Assembly (NCBI RefSeq): GCF_900215355.1
Contig: NZ_OBEA01000010.1
Location: 1 to 64,000, forward strand
Length of the DNA stretch: 64,000 bases
Reading direction: 5' to 3'
Origin: Pseudooceanicola antarcticus
GTDB lineage: Bacteria; Pseudomonadota; Alphaproteobacteria; Rhodobacterales; Rhodobacteraceae
Shown: one piece after another, positions 50,077 to 58,040 of the stretch
Position numbering within the stretch: position 1 is the first letter of the stretch
Layout: each line of letters opens with the position of its first letter
Notes under the pieces: model-generated
The model's input: the letters and a program-made list of their open reading frames with translations, nothing else
Database searches by the model: none
What the model was told of the DNA's origin: nothing
Translations under genes and position numbers: made by a program

Positions 50077-50105
50077 CGAATCTTCCTTGAACAGATGTTT
50101 CCACC

Positions 50106-50136
50106 GTTCTAGGGTCTGTAGTTGATACAGGCTCAA
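50106..50136 (-). promoter_or_regulatory. mer promoter-operator
   Basis: On the minus strand TTGAGC (50136-50131) and TAGAAC (50111-50106) are separated by 19 bp, the long spacing typical of MerR-activated promoters. The dyad CTGTA-GTTGA-TACAG (50116-50130) lies within the spacer. Confidence 0.75.
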
Positions 50137-50152
50137 GGGATTTTTCGGCACA

Positions 50153-50566
50153 ATGAGTAACACAAGCGTGAGATCAATTCGGCGGGGCGATTTGGCCCGC
50201 GCAACGGGCTGCAACCTGGAAACCATTCGCTATTACGAGAAAATCGGGATCATGCCGGACCCGCCGCGCAGTACGAAGGGCTACCGAAGCTACGACGATG
50301 CCCACGTCAAGCGGCTGAAATTCGTCATGCGGTCCCGCGATCTAGGCTTTTCTCTCGAAGAGGTTCGCGGGCTGCTTGGGCTGGTCGATGACCGATCCCG
50401 GACATGCGCCGAGGTGCAGATCATCGCCGAAGATCATCTGACTGACGTTCAGGCCAAGATTGCCGATCTGCAGCGCATCGAGCGCGTCCTGTCGGACACT
50501 GTTGCGCGATGCACCGGCGATGCTGCCCCAGAATGCGCGGTGATCGATGCGTTACTCGATGCTTAG
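50153..50566 (+). CDS. merR: Mercury-responsive regulator MerR
   Basis: 137 residues. A winged-helix N terminus GDLARATGCNLETIRYYEKIGIMP is the MerR signature. The dimer helix follows, and three cysteines for Hg(II) lie in SRTCAEVQ, ARCTGD and PECAVID. The spacing of the last two is one residue shorter than in Tn501 MerR. Divergent from merT with the operator between. It represses without Hg and activates by untwisting the 19-bp-spaced promoter. Confidence 0.92.
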   Translation: MSNTSVRSIRRGDLARATGCNLETIRYYEKIGIMPDPPRSTKGYRSYDDAHVKRLKFVMRSRDLGFSLEEVRGLLGLVDDRSRTCAEVQIIAEDHLTDVQAKIADLQRIERVLSDTVARCTGDAAPECAVIDALLDA

Positions 50567-50629
50567 TCCACCCTGAAGAAGAGGGGGCAACGGACCTTCG
50601 TGAACGGCGCAGCGAAAGCCCGAAAAGTC

Positions 50630-50659
50630 CCGCATTGTGTGAGTTCATGCACAGTGCGG
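50630..50659. terminator. Hairpin between merR and virB6
   Basis: CCGCATTGTG (50630-50639) with CACAGTGCGG (50650-50659), one wobble. GCAGC (50610-50614) and GCTGC (50666-50670) form an outer pair. Located between converging genes; a bidirectional terminator or a small mobile-element end. Confidence 0.5.
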
Positions 50660-50680
50660 CGAAAGGCTGCTTTCTCCTTT

Positions 50681-51706
50681 CTACTCTCGCAAACGTTTTG
50701 CTCGTTCCGCCATTCTGACCACCTGCGCGCTTGTCGTTGCCGCGGCGCTCCGCACAGCGGCAGGCGTCTGCACCGCGCCTCGTCCGATTACTTCGCTTGT
50801 CGTGAGCGCACCGATCCGCGCCCGGCCCTTCACGCCGTCGGTATTGAAGATCCCCCGCATGATCCCGGTCGATCCAGCGACCACAGCGGGCGCTGCGGCT
50901 ACCATCAGGTTCCCAGAGATCCCCCGCACAATCAGGGGCGTTGCAGCGACGAAGCCCTTGGCTAGGAACACCATGACGAAGAACGGCACGAGCGATCCGA
51001 TGTTGGTTGCCGAGTTTGGATCACCGAGCTGCGCGAGAAGCGAATTCGCCATGCCGACGACGGTCGAAAACATTGCTGCGATGACGATGGGGTAGAAGGC
51101 ATAGCTGACCGTCGTCGAGACCCACCTATGGAAGAAATCCTTGGTCGCGTCGAAGAGCGACAGAGCGATCATGATCGGAGCAAGGCCGAGCATGAGGGTC
51201 AGCATCATCTTGGCGAATATGAGGACGATGCCGGTCATGAAGCCAAGGAGGCTCAAAAGAATAAGCCCGATGCCGCCTAGGATCGCGCCCGTCATCCAGT
51301 TCAAATTGCTGCCGATGGCATTCAGGTACTGGCTGAATTTTTCGATCAGGATGTCGAATTCGCCGGCAAAGTGTGTGGCTCCGGCTCCTCCGCCGCCAAC
51401 CGAAGACACCAGCGCGCCAGCGACGTAGTCCAAGCCTCCAATGACGGCGTTCGCTACTGCATTGAAGTTTGCCCAGTTGAAGGCGAAGAGCCCTATCAGC
51501 ATCAGCTTGATCAGGTACCAGAAGAAGCTGGCCCCATCCATGCTGCGGAACTGGAATGCCATGTTGATGCAGACGCCGATTAGCGAAAGCTTGACCATCA
51601 GCAGGACGATCGTGCCGGTATTGCTTGCCACGGCCCCGAACTGGGACTCAGCCGCATCGACAAGGAACGCGTCTGCCGTTCCGACCATCCAGCTGACGAC
51701 GCCCAT
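50681..51706 (-). CDS. virB6: Type IV secretion protein VirB6
   Basis: 341 residues with five or more membrane helices (LLMVKLSLIGVCINMAFQF, LIKLMLIGLFAFNWANF, MTGAILGGIGLILLSLLGFM, MMLTLMLGLAPIMIALSLFD and others). The RWVSTTVSYAFYPIVIAAMF loop and SLFDATKDFFHRW are VirB6/TrbL-like. It forms part of the inner-membrane channel and contacts the substrate. C-terminal tail Ala/Arg-rich and cytoplasmic. Its start overlaps the stop of the preceding gene (TAATG). Here it is last in the operon, not between virB5 and virB8. Confidence 0.88.
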   Translation of the reverse strand: MGVVSWMVGTADAFLVDAAESQFGAVASNTGTIVLLMVKLSLIGVCINMAFQFRSMDGASFFWYLIKLMLIGLFAFNWANFNAVANAVIGGLDYVAGALVSSVGGGGAGATHFAGEFDILIEKFSQYLNAIGSNLNWMTGAILGGIGLILLSLLGFMTGIVLIFAKMMLTLMLGLAPIMIALSLFDATKDFFHRWVSTTVSYAFYPIVIAAMFSTVVGMANSLLAQLGDPNSATNIGSLVPFFVMVFLAKGFVAATPLIVRGISGNLMVAAAPAVVAGSTGIMRGIFNTDGVKGRARIGALTTSEVIGRGAVQTPAAVRSAAATTSAQVVRMAERAKRLRE

Positions 51707-52125
51707 TACCAGTTGCCTTGAGCTTCGCAGATTGTACGCACGCTCGGCTCGAGTTGCTTCCTTACTTCAATCCAGTCGCGGCGAAACGCTGAATGCTCGG
51801 CTTGGCTAAGGCCTGCATACCTTTCATGATACTCGCCATCGGAGCTACCCCAAGCGGGAAAGCGGGTTTCACAGCCGCAGTCGCCAGATTCAGCGATCTC
51901 CTCCCAGGCCCGAATTTCGTACAATTCCATCAAAGCTGCTGCCTTGTAGGCTTCCCGCGGATTGATTTCGTCCATCCAGGTCGGGCGCGCCGGACGATCG
52001 TTGCAAATCCGGTACTTTTGAGGCGACATATCGACCGTGAGATCGTTTGAGATCGGAGGCGAAGTCTGCGCCACAAGGGGGCCCGCCAAGGCGGCAAGCA
52101 TGAGTGCGAGAATTGGTTTTCGCAT
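51706..52125 (-). CDS. Exported hypothetical protein of the virB operon, 139 aa
   Basis: Start at 52125 gives signal peptide MRKPILALMLAALAGPLVAQ. The mature part has several cysteines (RICNDRP, SGDCGCETRFP, TICEAQ) that may form disulfides, consistent with a periplasmic protein. Located between virB11 and virB6 and coupled to virB6, so it is likely a transfer-system accessory, perhaps an exclusion or pilus-assembly protein. I do not recognise the family. Confidence 0.7.
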   Translation of the reverse strand: MRKPILALMLAALAGPLVAQTSPPISNDLTVDMSPQKYRICNDRPARPTWMDEINPREAYKAAALMELYEIRAWEEIAESGDCGCETRFPAWGSSDGEYHERYAGLSQAEHSAFRRDWIEVRKQLEPSVRTICEAQGNW

Positions 52126-52141
52126 CTGGGGGGTTCCTTTT

Positions 52142-53176
52142 TTACTCAGCGGCAACGGAGGGGCTCTTGTTGCCTCTGCCGTCGACCGTGTCGAGGTTCA
52201 AATCTGTGGTTTGACCCGGGAGGAAGAACTCGGTGATCCCGCGCGCGCCTTCATGGCGGCCTGCCTGAATGATCACGTCGATCGAGCCCTCAATGTAATC
52301 GATCATGTCGGCATAGGTCATCGGCACATCGGTTTTCAGGGCGGCGATGGCGAGGCGGCGAACAGCAAGTTGTGGGGTCTCGGCATGCAGCGTAGTCAGC
52401 GATCCACCGTGGCCGGTGTTGATTGCCTCGAGAAACGTCATCGCCTCGCGACCGCGGACTTCGCCTAGGACAATCCGGTCGGGTCGCATGCGAAGCGTTG
52501 AGGCCAAGAGCACATCGGCACTGCGGGCATCCGTGTCCCGGTCCGCGATCAACGTCACGGCATTGGGCTGCTCGGGGCGCAGCTCGGCCGCCTCCTCGAT
52601 GGTGATGATCCGCTCTTCGGGCGGAATCAGCGAAAGGATCTTGCGCGCCGCAACCGTCTTGCCGGTCGACGTGCCACCCGAGACGATCATGTTGAGCTTG
52701 TTCTCGACGCAAAACCGCAGCGCGGCGCCGATGTCGCCGGATGTCACCACATCGCGCAGTGCGGCGTTACGTTCGCGGCGCAAGCCTTCGAGGCTGCGCT
52801 CCTTGCCATAGAGAAATCCGAGCCGGATCGCCTCTAGCGGCAGGGAGGAGAAAAACCGCAGTGATATCGAAAACCCGCCCTCGACTGCCGGCGGCTGGAT
52901 CACCTGCGCGCGGATCGGGCGATCTCGATATAGGATCGAGACCGAGACGATAGGCTTCTTGGTGCTGAGTGTGGTCGAGGCGGCGGAGGCAATCTGGTTG
53001 CCGAGGTCCTTGATCTCGGTTGGGCTCAGCGGGCTGCCGAGACCTCGCATGAAGTGGTCGCCCTGGAATTCGCCCCAGACTTGTCCGTCGGGATTGATGC
53101 AGATCTCGATCGTGTCGTCGCGCAGGACCTCGGGGCCGAAACGGTCGAGCGACGCTTCCAGATAACTTGCAGCCAT
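52142..53176 (-). CDS. virB11: Type IV secretion ATPase VirB11
   Basis: 344 residues from ATG 53176. Walker A IVSGGTSTGKTVAARK near 165, Asp box ERIITIEEAAEL, Walker B RIVLGEVRGREAMTFL and His box TGHGGSLTTLHAETP, all in the usual order. It forms a hexamer on the cytoplasmic face that powers pilus assembly and DNA transfer. One base separates it from the stop of virB10. Confidence 0.95.
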   Translation of the reverse strand: MAASYLEASLDRFGPEVLRDDTIEICINPDGQVWGEFQGDHFMRGLGSPLSPTEIKDLGNQIASAASTTLSTKKPIVSVSILYRDRPIRAQVIQPPAVEGGFSISLRFFSSLPLEAIRLGFLYGKERSLEGLRRERNAALRDVVTSGDIGAALRFCVENKLNMIVSGGTSTGKTVAARKILSLIPPEERIITIEEAAELRPEQPNAVTLIADRDTDARSADVLLASTLRMRPDRIVLGEVRGREAMTFLEAINTGHGGSLTTLHAETPQLAVRRLAIAALKTDVPMTYADMIDYIEGSIDVIIQAGRHEGARGITEFFLPGQTTDLNLDTVDGRGNKSPSVAAE

Positions 53177-53177
53177 G

Positions 53178-54503
53178 TCAGAAAATCTCGAGGTCACGAT
53201 CAACCATGACCGTGATCCGTGTACCCTGATCGACATGTATCACTGGCCGGATCGCCAGATAGTCCTGCATCACGCTTTGCGTGCTATCGCGCAGGTCGCT
53301 GCCGACATCACTCGCAACATCGGCCGCCGCCTCGCTGTCGATTTGACCCGCTGCAGCCGCAGGCAAGGCGCCGATCAAGGAGATCAGCGCGGCGGAGCCG
53401 AAGCGTTGCGCGAAACGGGTGTCGACAAACCCGGTGGTGCCAGTACGGCCGAGTTCGTCTCCACCGAAGGCGCTGATCTGCACGGTCTGATTATCGGGCA
53501 AGATGATCCGATCCCATGCCACCATGACGCGCGATTGGGCAAGTGCGACATCGGAGCGGTAGCGCCCGATCAGCCGCGCGCCGCGCGGGATCAGGATACG
53601 CGTTCCATCGAAAGAATGGACGTCTTCCGAGACGATGGCGCGGATCGCGCCGGGCAGTGTGCTGTCGAGGGCCGTCTCTGTCACAGCCTGAATCATGGTG
53701 CCTTGAACAACCGTGTTCGATGGGTTCGCGATCACTTCGGCACGTGTCACCTGTGCTGGTTGCGCGCCCGAACGAACAAAGGCTTCATCTGCATTCAGAC
53801 GCGCGGCTTCCAGCGTATTCTCCCTATCCGCACCCGCGCCCATCCCGGAGAACGCGATCATAGGAGACGCGATGCGCTCTGCGCGGGCCTCAGCTTCGGC
53901 TGCGCGCCGCCTTTCGAGTTCGGCCAGCCGCAATTCTTCTTCACTTGGTCCCAATGAGCTCGGCTCTGGTGGTACAAGCCGTGCAAGCTCCAAGTCCATG
54001 CGGAGCTGATTCAATTCGCGATCCCGCTCGGTCAGTTGCCGCTCGAGGGCACGCTGCGCCTCGGCGGATGCTTCCTGTAAGGTGGCAATTTGCGCCGTCA
54101 GGTCGGCAATAGCCTGCTCCGCCCCGCTATCCGCGGCCTCGGCCGGTCTTGCGCGCAGTTCCTCGAGTTCCGCTCTCAATGTCGCAAGACTTTCCATCAG
54201 CGCGAGTTCCGACTCGCTCGGACCTGTGTCCGCAGGCGGGGCTTGGCTGGGCTCCGGGGCAGAAATCAGCGCCAGATCTCCGAATCCGGGGCCGCTGCTC
54301 TGGAACTCTTCCGGCGCGGCGGTCGCCATTGGCGCTTCTGCCGACGGCTGCAGGGCAGCCCATGCCAGACCGCCTGCTGCCGCGATGCCGACGACCCCAA
54401 GGATCGCGGCAAGCGGCGCAGGCCGCTTGCTTGCCTTCGCTTTGCCTGTCGAGCCTTCGAGAGCCGCGAGGCGCGCGGCGAGGTCTTCCGTACCTTCGGT
54501 CAT
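53178..54503 (-). CDS. virB10: Type IV secretion protein VirB10
   Basis: 441 residues from 54503 (MTEGTEDLAARLAAL). A membrane helix near 27-48 (PLAAILGVVGIAAAGGLAWA) is followed by a proline/glutamate linker and a long coiled coil (TLRAELEELRARP to ELARLV, residues about 105-180). The C-terminal TrbI-like beta domain has VVQGTMIQAVTETALDS, SFDGTRILIPRGARLIG and GGDELGRTGTTGFVD. It spans the envelope and senses ATPase energy. Overlaps virB9 by 4 bp. Confidence 0.95.
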   Translation of the reverse strand: MTEGTEDLAARLAALEGSTGKAKASKRPAPLAAILGVVGIAAAGGLAWAALQPSAEAPMATAAPEEFQSSGPGFGDLALISAPEPSQAPPADTGPSESELALMESLATLRAELEELRARPAEAADSGAEQAIADLTAQIATLQEASAEAQRALERQLTERDRELNQLRMDLELARLVPPEPSSLGPSEEELRLAELERRRAAEAEARAERIASPMIAFSGMGAGADRENTLEAARLNADEAFVRSGAQPAQVTRAEVIANPSNTVVQGTMIQAVTETALDSTLPGAIRAIVSEDVHSFDGTRILIPRGARLIGRYRSDVALAQSRVMVAWDRIILPDNQTVQISAFGGDELGRTGTTGFVDTRFAQRFGSAALISLIGALPAAAAGQIDSEAAADVASDVGSDLRDSTQSVMQDYLAIRPVIHVDQGTRITVMVDRDLEIF

Positions 54504-55201
54504 GATGTGGCCTGTCCTGCGTCCTGGACGCAAACCACCTCTTCGCCAAGTCGAAGGACCCATTGTCGGTTGACGCCGGACACGCGGATGACGCCGTCAC
54601 TCAAGGCTTGGCTGTTCACCGCGCGTTCCCTGCCGTTCGAATAACGGAAGATGGCGGGCACCGGCGCATTCCGTGCGAACCGGAAATACGTGAAGGTACC
54701 ATCATCCCAGATGGCCGTCGGCGTGAACTCTTCTCGGGCGCTGACCGCATAGTTCGCATTCGGCGCATCGGCCGCAACCGCCCTGGTGGGTTGCACGCGG
54801 TTTTCAGGATAGCGGAACTGCACGACATAATGCGGCGTCTCCCGGGCTTCGACGACATGGAAGTAGTAGGAGCGGCGGTTGGTGTAGACGGTGATGTTGG
54901 TGGCGACGCCAGATGCTGTCGGCTTAATGGCGAAGGCACGGCCACCCGGGACACCGTCGAATTGAAACCCGACCGTATCGCCGGCGATGATCGAGCGGAT
55001 GGTTTCACCCTCACCGAATTCGACCGTGGTGACGCGGGTCAGAGTCGTGACGACACGGTAAACCTGGCCTTCAGTCCAGGTCGCTACGCGCACGCGGTTG
55101 TCATGAGAACCTGGGCGGGGCGTGGTCTCGGCCAAGGCAGTCGATCCCGCGAACGTGAGAAAACTGGCGGCCAACAAGGTAAAGATTGGAGTGCTAGTCA
55201 T
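54500..55201 (-). CDS. virB9: Type IV secretion protein VirB9
   Basis: 233 residues. Signal peptide MTSTPIFTLLAASFLTFAGS with cleavage after LAE. A VirB9/CagX body: RVRVATWTEGQVYRVVTT and a C-terminal beta-sandwich with TFTYFRFARNAPVPAIF and RLGEEVVCVQ. Outer-membrane core component with VirB10 and VirB7. ATGA overlap with virB8 at its start. Confidence 0.94.
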   Translation of the reverse strand: MTSTPIFTLLAASFLTFAGSTALAETTPRPGSHDNRVRVATWTEGQVYRVVTTLTRVTTVEFGEGETIRSIIAGDTVGFQFDGVPGGRAFAIKPTASGVATNITVYTNRRSYYFHVVEARETPHYVVQFRYPENRVQPTRAVAADAPNANYAVSAREEFTPTAIWDDGTFTYFRFARNAPVPAIFRYSNGRERAVNSQALSDGVIRVSGVNRQWVLRLGEEVVCVQDAGQATS

Positions 55202-55863
55202 TCGGAACGGTCCGATCGGATGGCATATTGGGTGACGGTGAAACCGAAAGGGTTTTGCCAGACATCGTCGATCGCGCGGGTCCGCTCGGGCCGGAATTCG
55301 AACATCAACGTGGCAGTGAACGATCCATCCTGTACCCCCTGCGGGCTTGTCAGGCGCTTTCTGAGCCGGACCTGGGCGCGGTTATCGCCAATAAGGGTGA
55401 TCGATGCGATCTCAACGGCCATCTCGGCCGCAGCCCCGTATCGCGTCGGCGGATAGTTCTCCTGACCCGATGTCCACATCTCGCGCATGCTGGCCTCGGC
55501 CGACCCGGAAGACTGCGCCAGGACACGGCGGACACGAAGATCGTTGTCGAGCTGGTTGTAGGTTTCGCGGTCGAGAATGTAGCGGTAGATTTGCGCTTCG
55601 ATCACGGCAGGGCGTTCGGCGAGCGACACGGTTTCAACCGTGGCATTGGGGAGCGCCATCCCGGTCGCGGGATCGTAGGGGACAACCACGGGAGGCGGCG
55701 TCTCGACCATCAGCGCGACAGCCGCAGCTGTCAAACAGCCGAATACACCAAAGCCTGCTCCAGAAAGGCCGATCATCCGCCAAAGCTGTTCCCGGCGCAG
55801 GGCACCGTAGACAAGTTCCTCTTCCACGAGTTCGCGCGCAGTCATCACCCCTGCCCTACTCAT
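55198..55863 (-). CDS. virB8: Type IV secretion protein VirB8
   Basis: 221 residues. A membrane helix about 28-52 (MIGLSGAGFGVFGCLTAAAV) anchors a periplasmic NTF2-like VirB8 domain with YILDRETYNQLDNDLRVRRV and SITLIGDNRAQVRLRKRL. It nucleates assembly of the channel. Both ends overlap neighbours by 4 bp. Confidence 0.93.
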   Translation of the reverse strand: MSRAGVMTARELVEEELVYGALRREQLWRMIGLSGAGFGVFGCLTAAAVALMVETPPPVVVPYDPATGMALPNATVETVSLAERPAVIEAQIYRYILDRETYNQLDNDLRVRRVLAQSSGSAEASMREMWTSGQENYPPTRYGAAAEMAVEIASITLIGDNRAQVRLRKRLTSPQGVQDGSFTATLMFEFRPERTRAIDDVWQNPFGFTVTQYAIRSDRSE

Positions 55864-56657
55864 GGCTCAAGGTCCGGCAAGGTGAAGTCCATGTAGCGGC
55901 GTTCTTCGGCAACGGTGGCGGCGTCAACCACGCCTGCATTGCCTGCGCCTAGGGTTTGAATCGCTTCCAGCTCCCACATCCGGGTCATAGCGATGGCGAG
56001 TTCCGCCGTGACGCGGGTGTTGTGATCCATCGAGGCTTTGAGATCCTCCATGTCCGGGATCATCTCGACCAGACGTTCCACCCGTTCGAGAGACTGTTCC
56101 GCCTCTGCGTGGCTGTTCTGCGCCGCTGCCGACATCACAGCACCTGTGGTTGCCCGCGTGGCCACGCCTTCAGCGCCCGGATTGCCGCTGGTGGCGATTT
56201 CGCGGAGAGAATCCTCGTCGAACCCGGCACTTGCCAGCGCCTGTTCCATCTGCGTGCGCATGGGCCCGGCATTGGGCCCGATGAGAGCGCTCCAATCGCC
56301 CGCCTGGATGCCTCGGATCAGGCCGGGGATGTCTTCGAAGTTGGCCTCAAGCAAGGTGTCGAGGTCCCCGCCCATGGCAAGTCCGAGGATGCTGCGCGGC
56401 CCGGTGAGCGAGGCATACATCTCGTTCAGCTGATCGAGTTGGCTTTGCAGCATGTCCAGTTGCTCCAACGCATTGTCCAGAAGATCCGTCTGGATCCCGA
56501 AATCCTGCAGCATCTGTTGAAGCTGGCGGATTTCCTGAGCAATGTTCTGAGTGTCCACCGTGGGCACACCCTGTGCCGCGACAGGTCCGGTGACATTGAG
56601 GGTGAGCGCGAGAGCAATGCTACCGGCGAAAAGGGAACGGGGCAGGCGCAGGTTCAA
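55860..56657 (-). CDS. virB5: Type IV secretion pilus-tip protein VirB5
   Basis: 265 residues. Signal peptide up to VAAQ, then GVPTVDTQNIAQEIRQLQQM, a long helical pair typical of VirB5/TraC, and a C-terminal helical block MEDLKASMDHNTRVTAELAI. It ends ERRYMDFTLPDLEP. VirB5 proteins sit at the pilus tip and mediate contact. The start of the mature protein and the C-terminal block are shared with the adjacent transglycosylase. Coupled to virB8. Confidence 0.9.
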   Translation of the reverse strand: MNLRLPRSLFAGSIALALTLNVTGPVAAQGVPTVDTQNIAQEIRQLQQMLQDFGIQTDLLDNALEQLDMLQSQLDQLNEMYASLTGPRSILGLAMGGDLDTLLEANFEDIPGLIRGIQAGDWSALIGPNAGPMRTQMEQALASAGFDEDSLREIATSGNPGAEGVATRATTGAVMSAAAQNSHAEAEQSLERVERLVEMIPDMEDLKASMDHNTRVTAELAIAMTRMWELEAIQTLGAGNAGVVDAATVAEERRYMDFTLPDLEP

Positions 56658-57820
56658 CGCAAATCCTCCTGACTGAAATCCATGAATTGCCGCTCGGCAG
56701 CCTGGGCCGCCGCCAAGGCGATCTGCTCGGCACTGAGTGGCTCGGTTCGGGCGGCCTTGATCCGGGTCCGGATTGCGACCAGCCGGGCCTGTTCGGCCCG
56801 GGCATAGGTGTTGAGCGCGATGGCCTCGTGGAGATCCTCGGTCTCGCCAATGCGGGTGATGATGTCCTGCACGCGCAGGGCGGCCGCGCGGACTGAGACC
56901 AGCGAGTAGTCGCCATAGACCCCTGCGCCGTGGGCCGAGAGGCTGAAACTCGCATTCGCCAGAAGGACCGGGTCGATGGTGCCGAGCGCATCGATGCCGC
57001 CCATGGCCGCGAGGTAGCTGTTGTACTGCTGCGGGATCACCACGACATAGTGCTGGGTTTCCGCGAAAGGCGGCACACCGCCATAATCCTGCACATTGCC
57101 AGGACCGGCGTTATAGGCGGCGAGCGCATGGATAATGTTGCCATCGAACATGTTCAGCATTTGTGCGAGGTATCGCGCACCGCCGGTGACCTGCAGATAG
57201 GGATCGTCGTAATAGGCCGGGTAGATCCCGAGATCGCCCGCGGTACCGGGCATGATCTGGGTAAGTCCGAAGGCCCCCACGGGTGAGCGTGCCCCGATCT
57301 GGAAACGACTTTCCTGCCAGATCAGCGCCTGCAAGAGACAGCGCCATTGCACGAGCGAAAGACCTGCGCGGCCGACCCCGGACAGACTATGGGTGTCGCG
57401 TGCTGCGCGGATGATCAGCTCCTCGATCCCCTCCCTGGCATCGCCGAACATCCGCGCTGCCGCTGGATTGGTGTCCTCGGGCGCATAAAGACTGGCGGCC
57501 GCGCTTTCGACGTCGTCGACCGCCCCCTGCCCCGCCTCGAGCCCCGCCACGGTTCCGGCCACGTCTCCAGCGCCAAGCGACATGGCATCCATCAGCCCTT
57601 CGAGGGAGGCGAGTTGCTGGCGCTCGATTTCGGCCAGTTCCTCCTCTCGGCTTAGCCGGACCTGCTGCAGTGCCAGGTCCCGATCGGTCTGCTCAAGGAT
57701 GGCCTGCCGCTCTGCGAAGAGGCGCAGATCGAAGGTCGGCACGCCTTGGGCGACCGCTGGCCCCGCCGTGGGACCTGCCAGTGCAAAGCCGATCATCGAG
57801 AGAGGAAGCCAGGTCCGCAT
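56654..57820 (-). CDS. Lytic transglycosylase-VirB5 chimera
   Basis: 388 residues from 57820. Signal peptide MRTWLPLSMIGFALAGPTAG, then AQGVPTFD as in VirB5 (AQGVPTVD), coiled coil about 35-75, an SLT domain about 145-275 (catalytic Glu170 in WQESRFQIGA, SPVGAFGLTQIMPGTA, ALAAYNAGPGNV), and a C-terminal block (RVQDIITRIGETEDLHEAIA to the end ERQFMDFSQEDLR) that aligns with the VirB5 C terminus. It looks like a VirB5 with an inserted peptidoglycan-cutting domain. A separate VirB1 is present, so this is an extra enzyme, perhaps positioned at the pilus base or tip. Overlaps virB5 by 4 bp. Confidence 0.85.
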   Translation of the reverse strand: MRTWLPLSMIGFALAGPTAGPAVAQGVPTFDLRLFAERQAILEQTDRDLALQQVRLSREEELAEIERQQLASLEGLMDAMSLGAGDVAGTVAGLEAGQGAVDDVESAAASLYAPEDTNPAAARMFGDAREGIEELIIRAARDTHSLSGVGRAGLSLVQWRCLLQALIWQESRFQIGARSPVGAFGLTQIMPGTAGDLGIYPAYYDDPYLQVTGGARYLAQMLNMFDGNIIHALAAYNAGPGNVQDYGGVPPFAETQHYVVVIPQQYNSYLAAMGGIDALGTIDPVLLANASFSLSAHGAGVYGDYSLVSVRAAALRVQDIITRIGETEDLHEAIALNTYARAEQARLVAIRTRIKAARTEPLSAEQIALAAAQAAERQFMDFSQEDLR

Positions 57821-57824
57821 TGGC

Positions 57825-58040
57825 TCAGCCGCCCGCCCCCAAGAGGACGAAATCGCAGGCCGTGTCGCGGCGCGTGACCTCCGCCCCCATGGTCGAGATC
57901 GTGGCGGTGGCGGTTCCTGCCTGCGCAGGAGCCTCGCGAAAATTGAAGCAGTTGGCTTGCGGGGGGTTATGCTGCGCACAGGCTGTCAGGGTCAGGCCGA
58001 GCCCGAGCAGCACTACGCTGCGAATGATGGTACGGGTCAT
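57825..58040 (-). CDS. VirB7-like lipoprotein
   Basis: 71 residues. Signal peptide with lipobox LTAC (lipidated Cys21), then two further cysteines (NCFNF and TACDF) that could cross-link VirB9, as in VirB7. Start 58040 overlaps the virB4 stop by 4 bp; it ends 4 bp before the transglycosylase start. Identification by size, lipobox and position. Confidence 0.75.
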   Translation of the reverse strand: MTRTIIRSVVLLGLGLTLTACAQHNPPQANCFNFREAPAQAGTATATISTMGAEVTRRDTACDFVLLGAGG

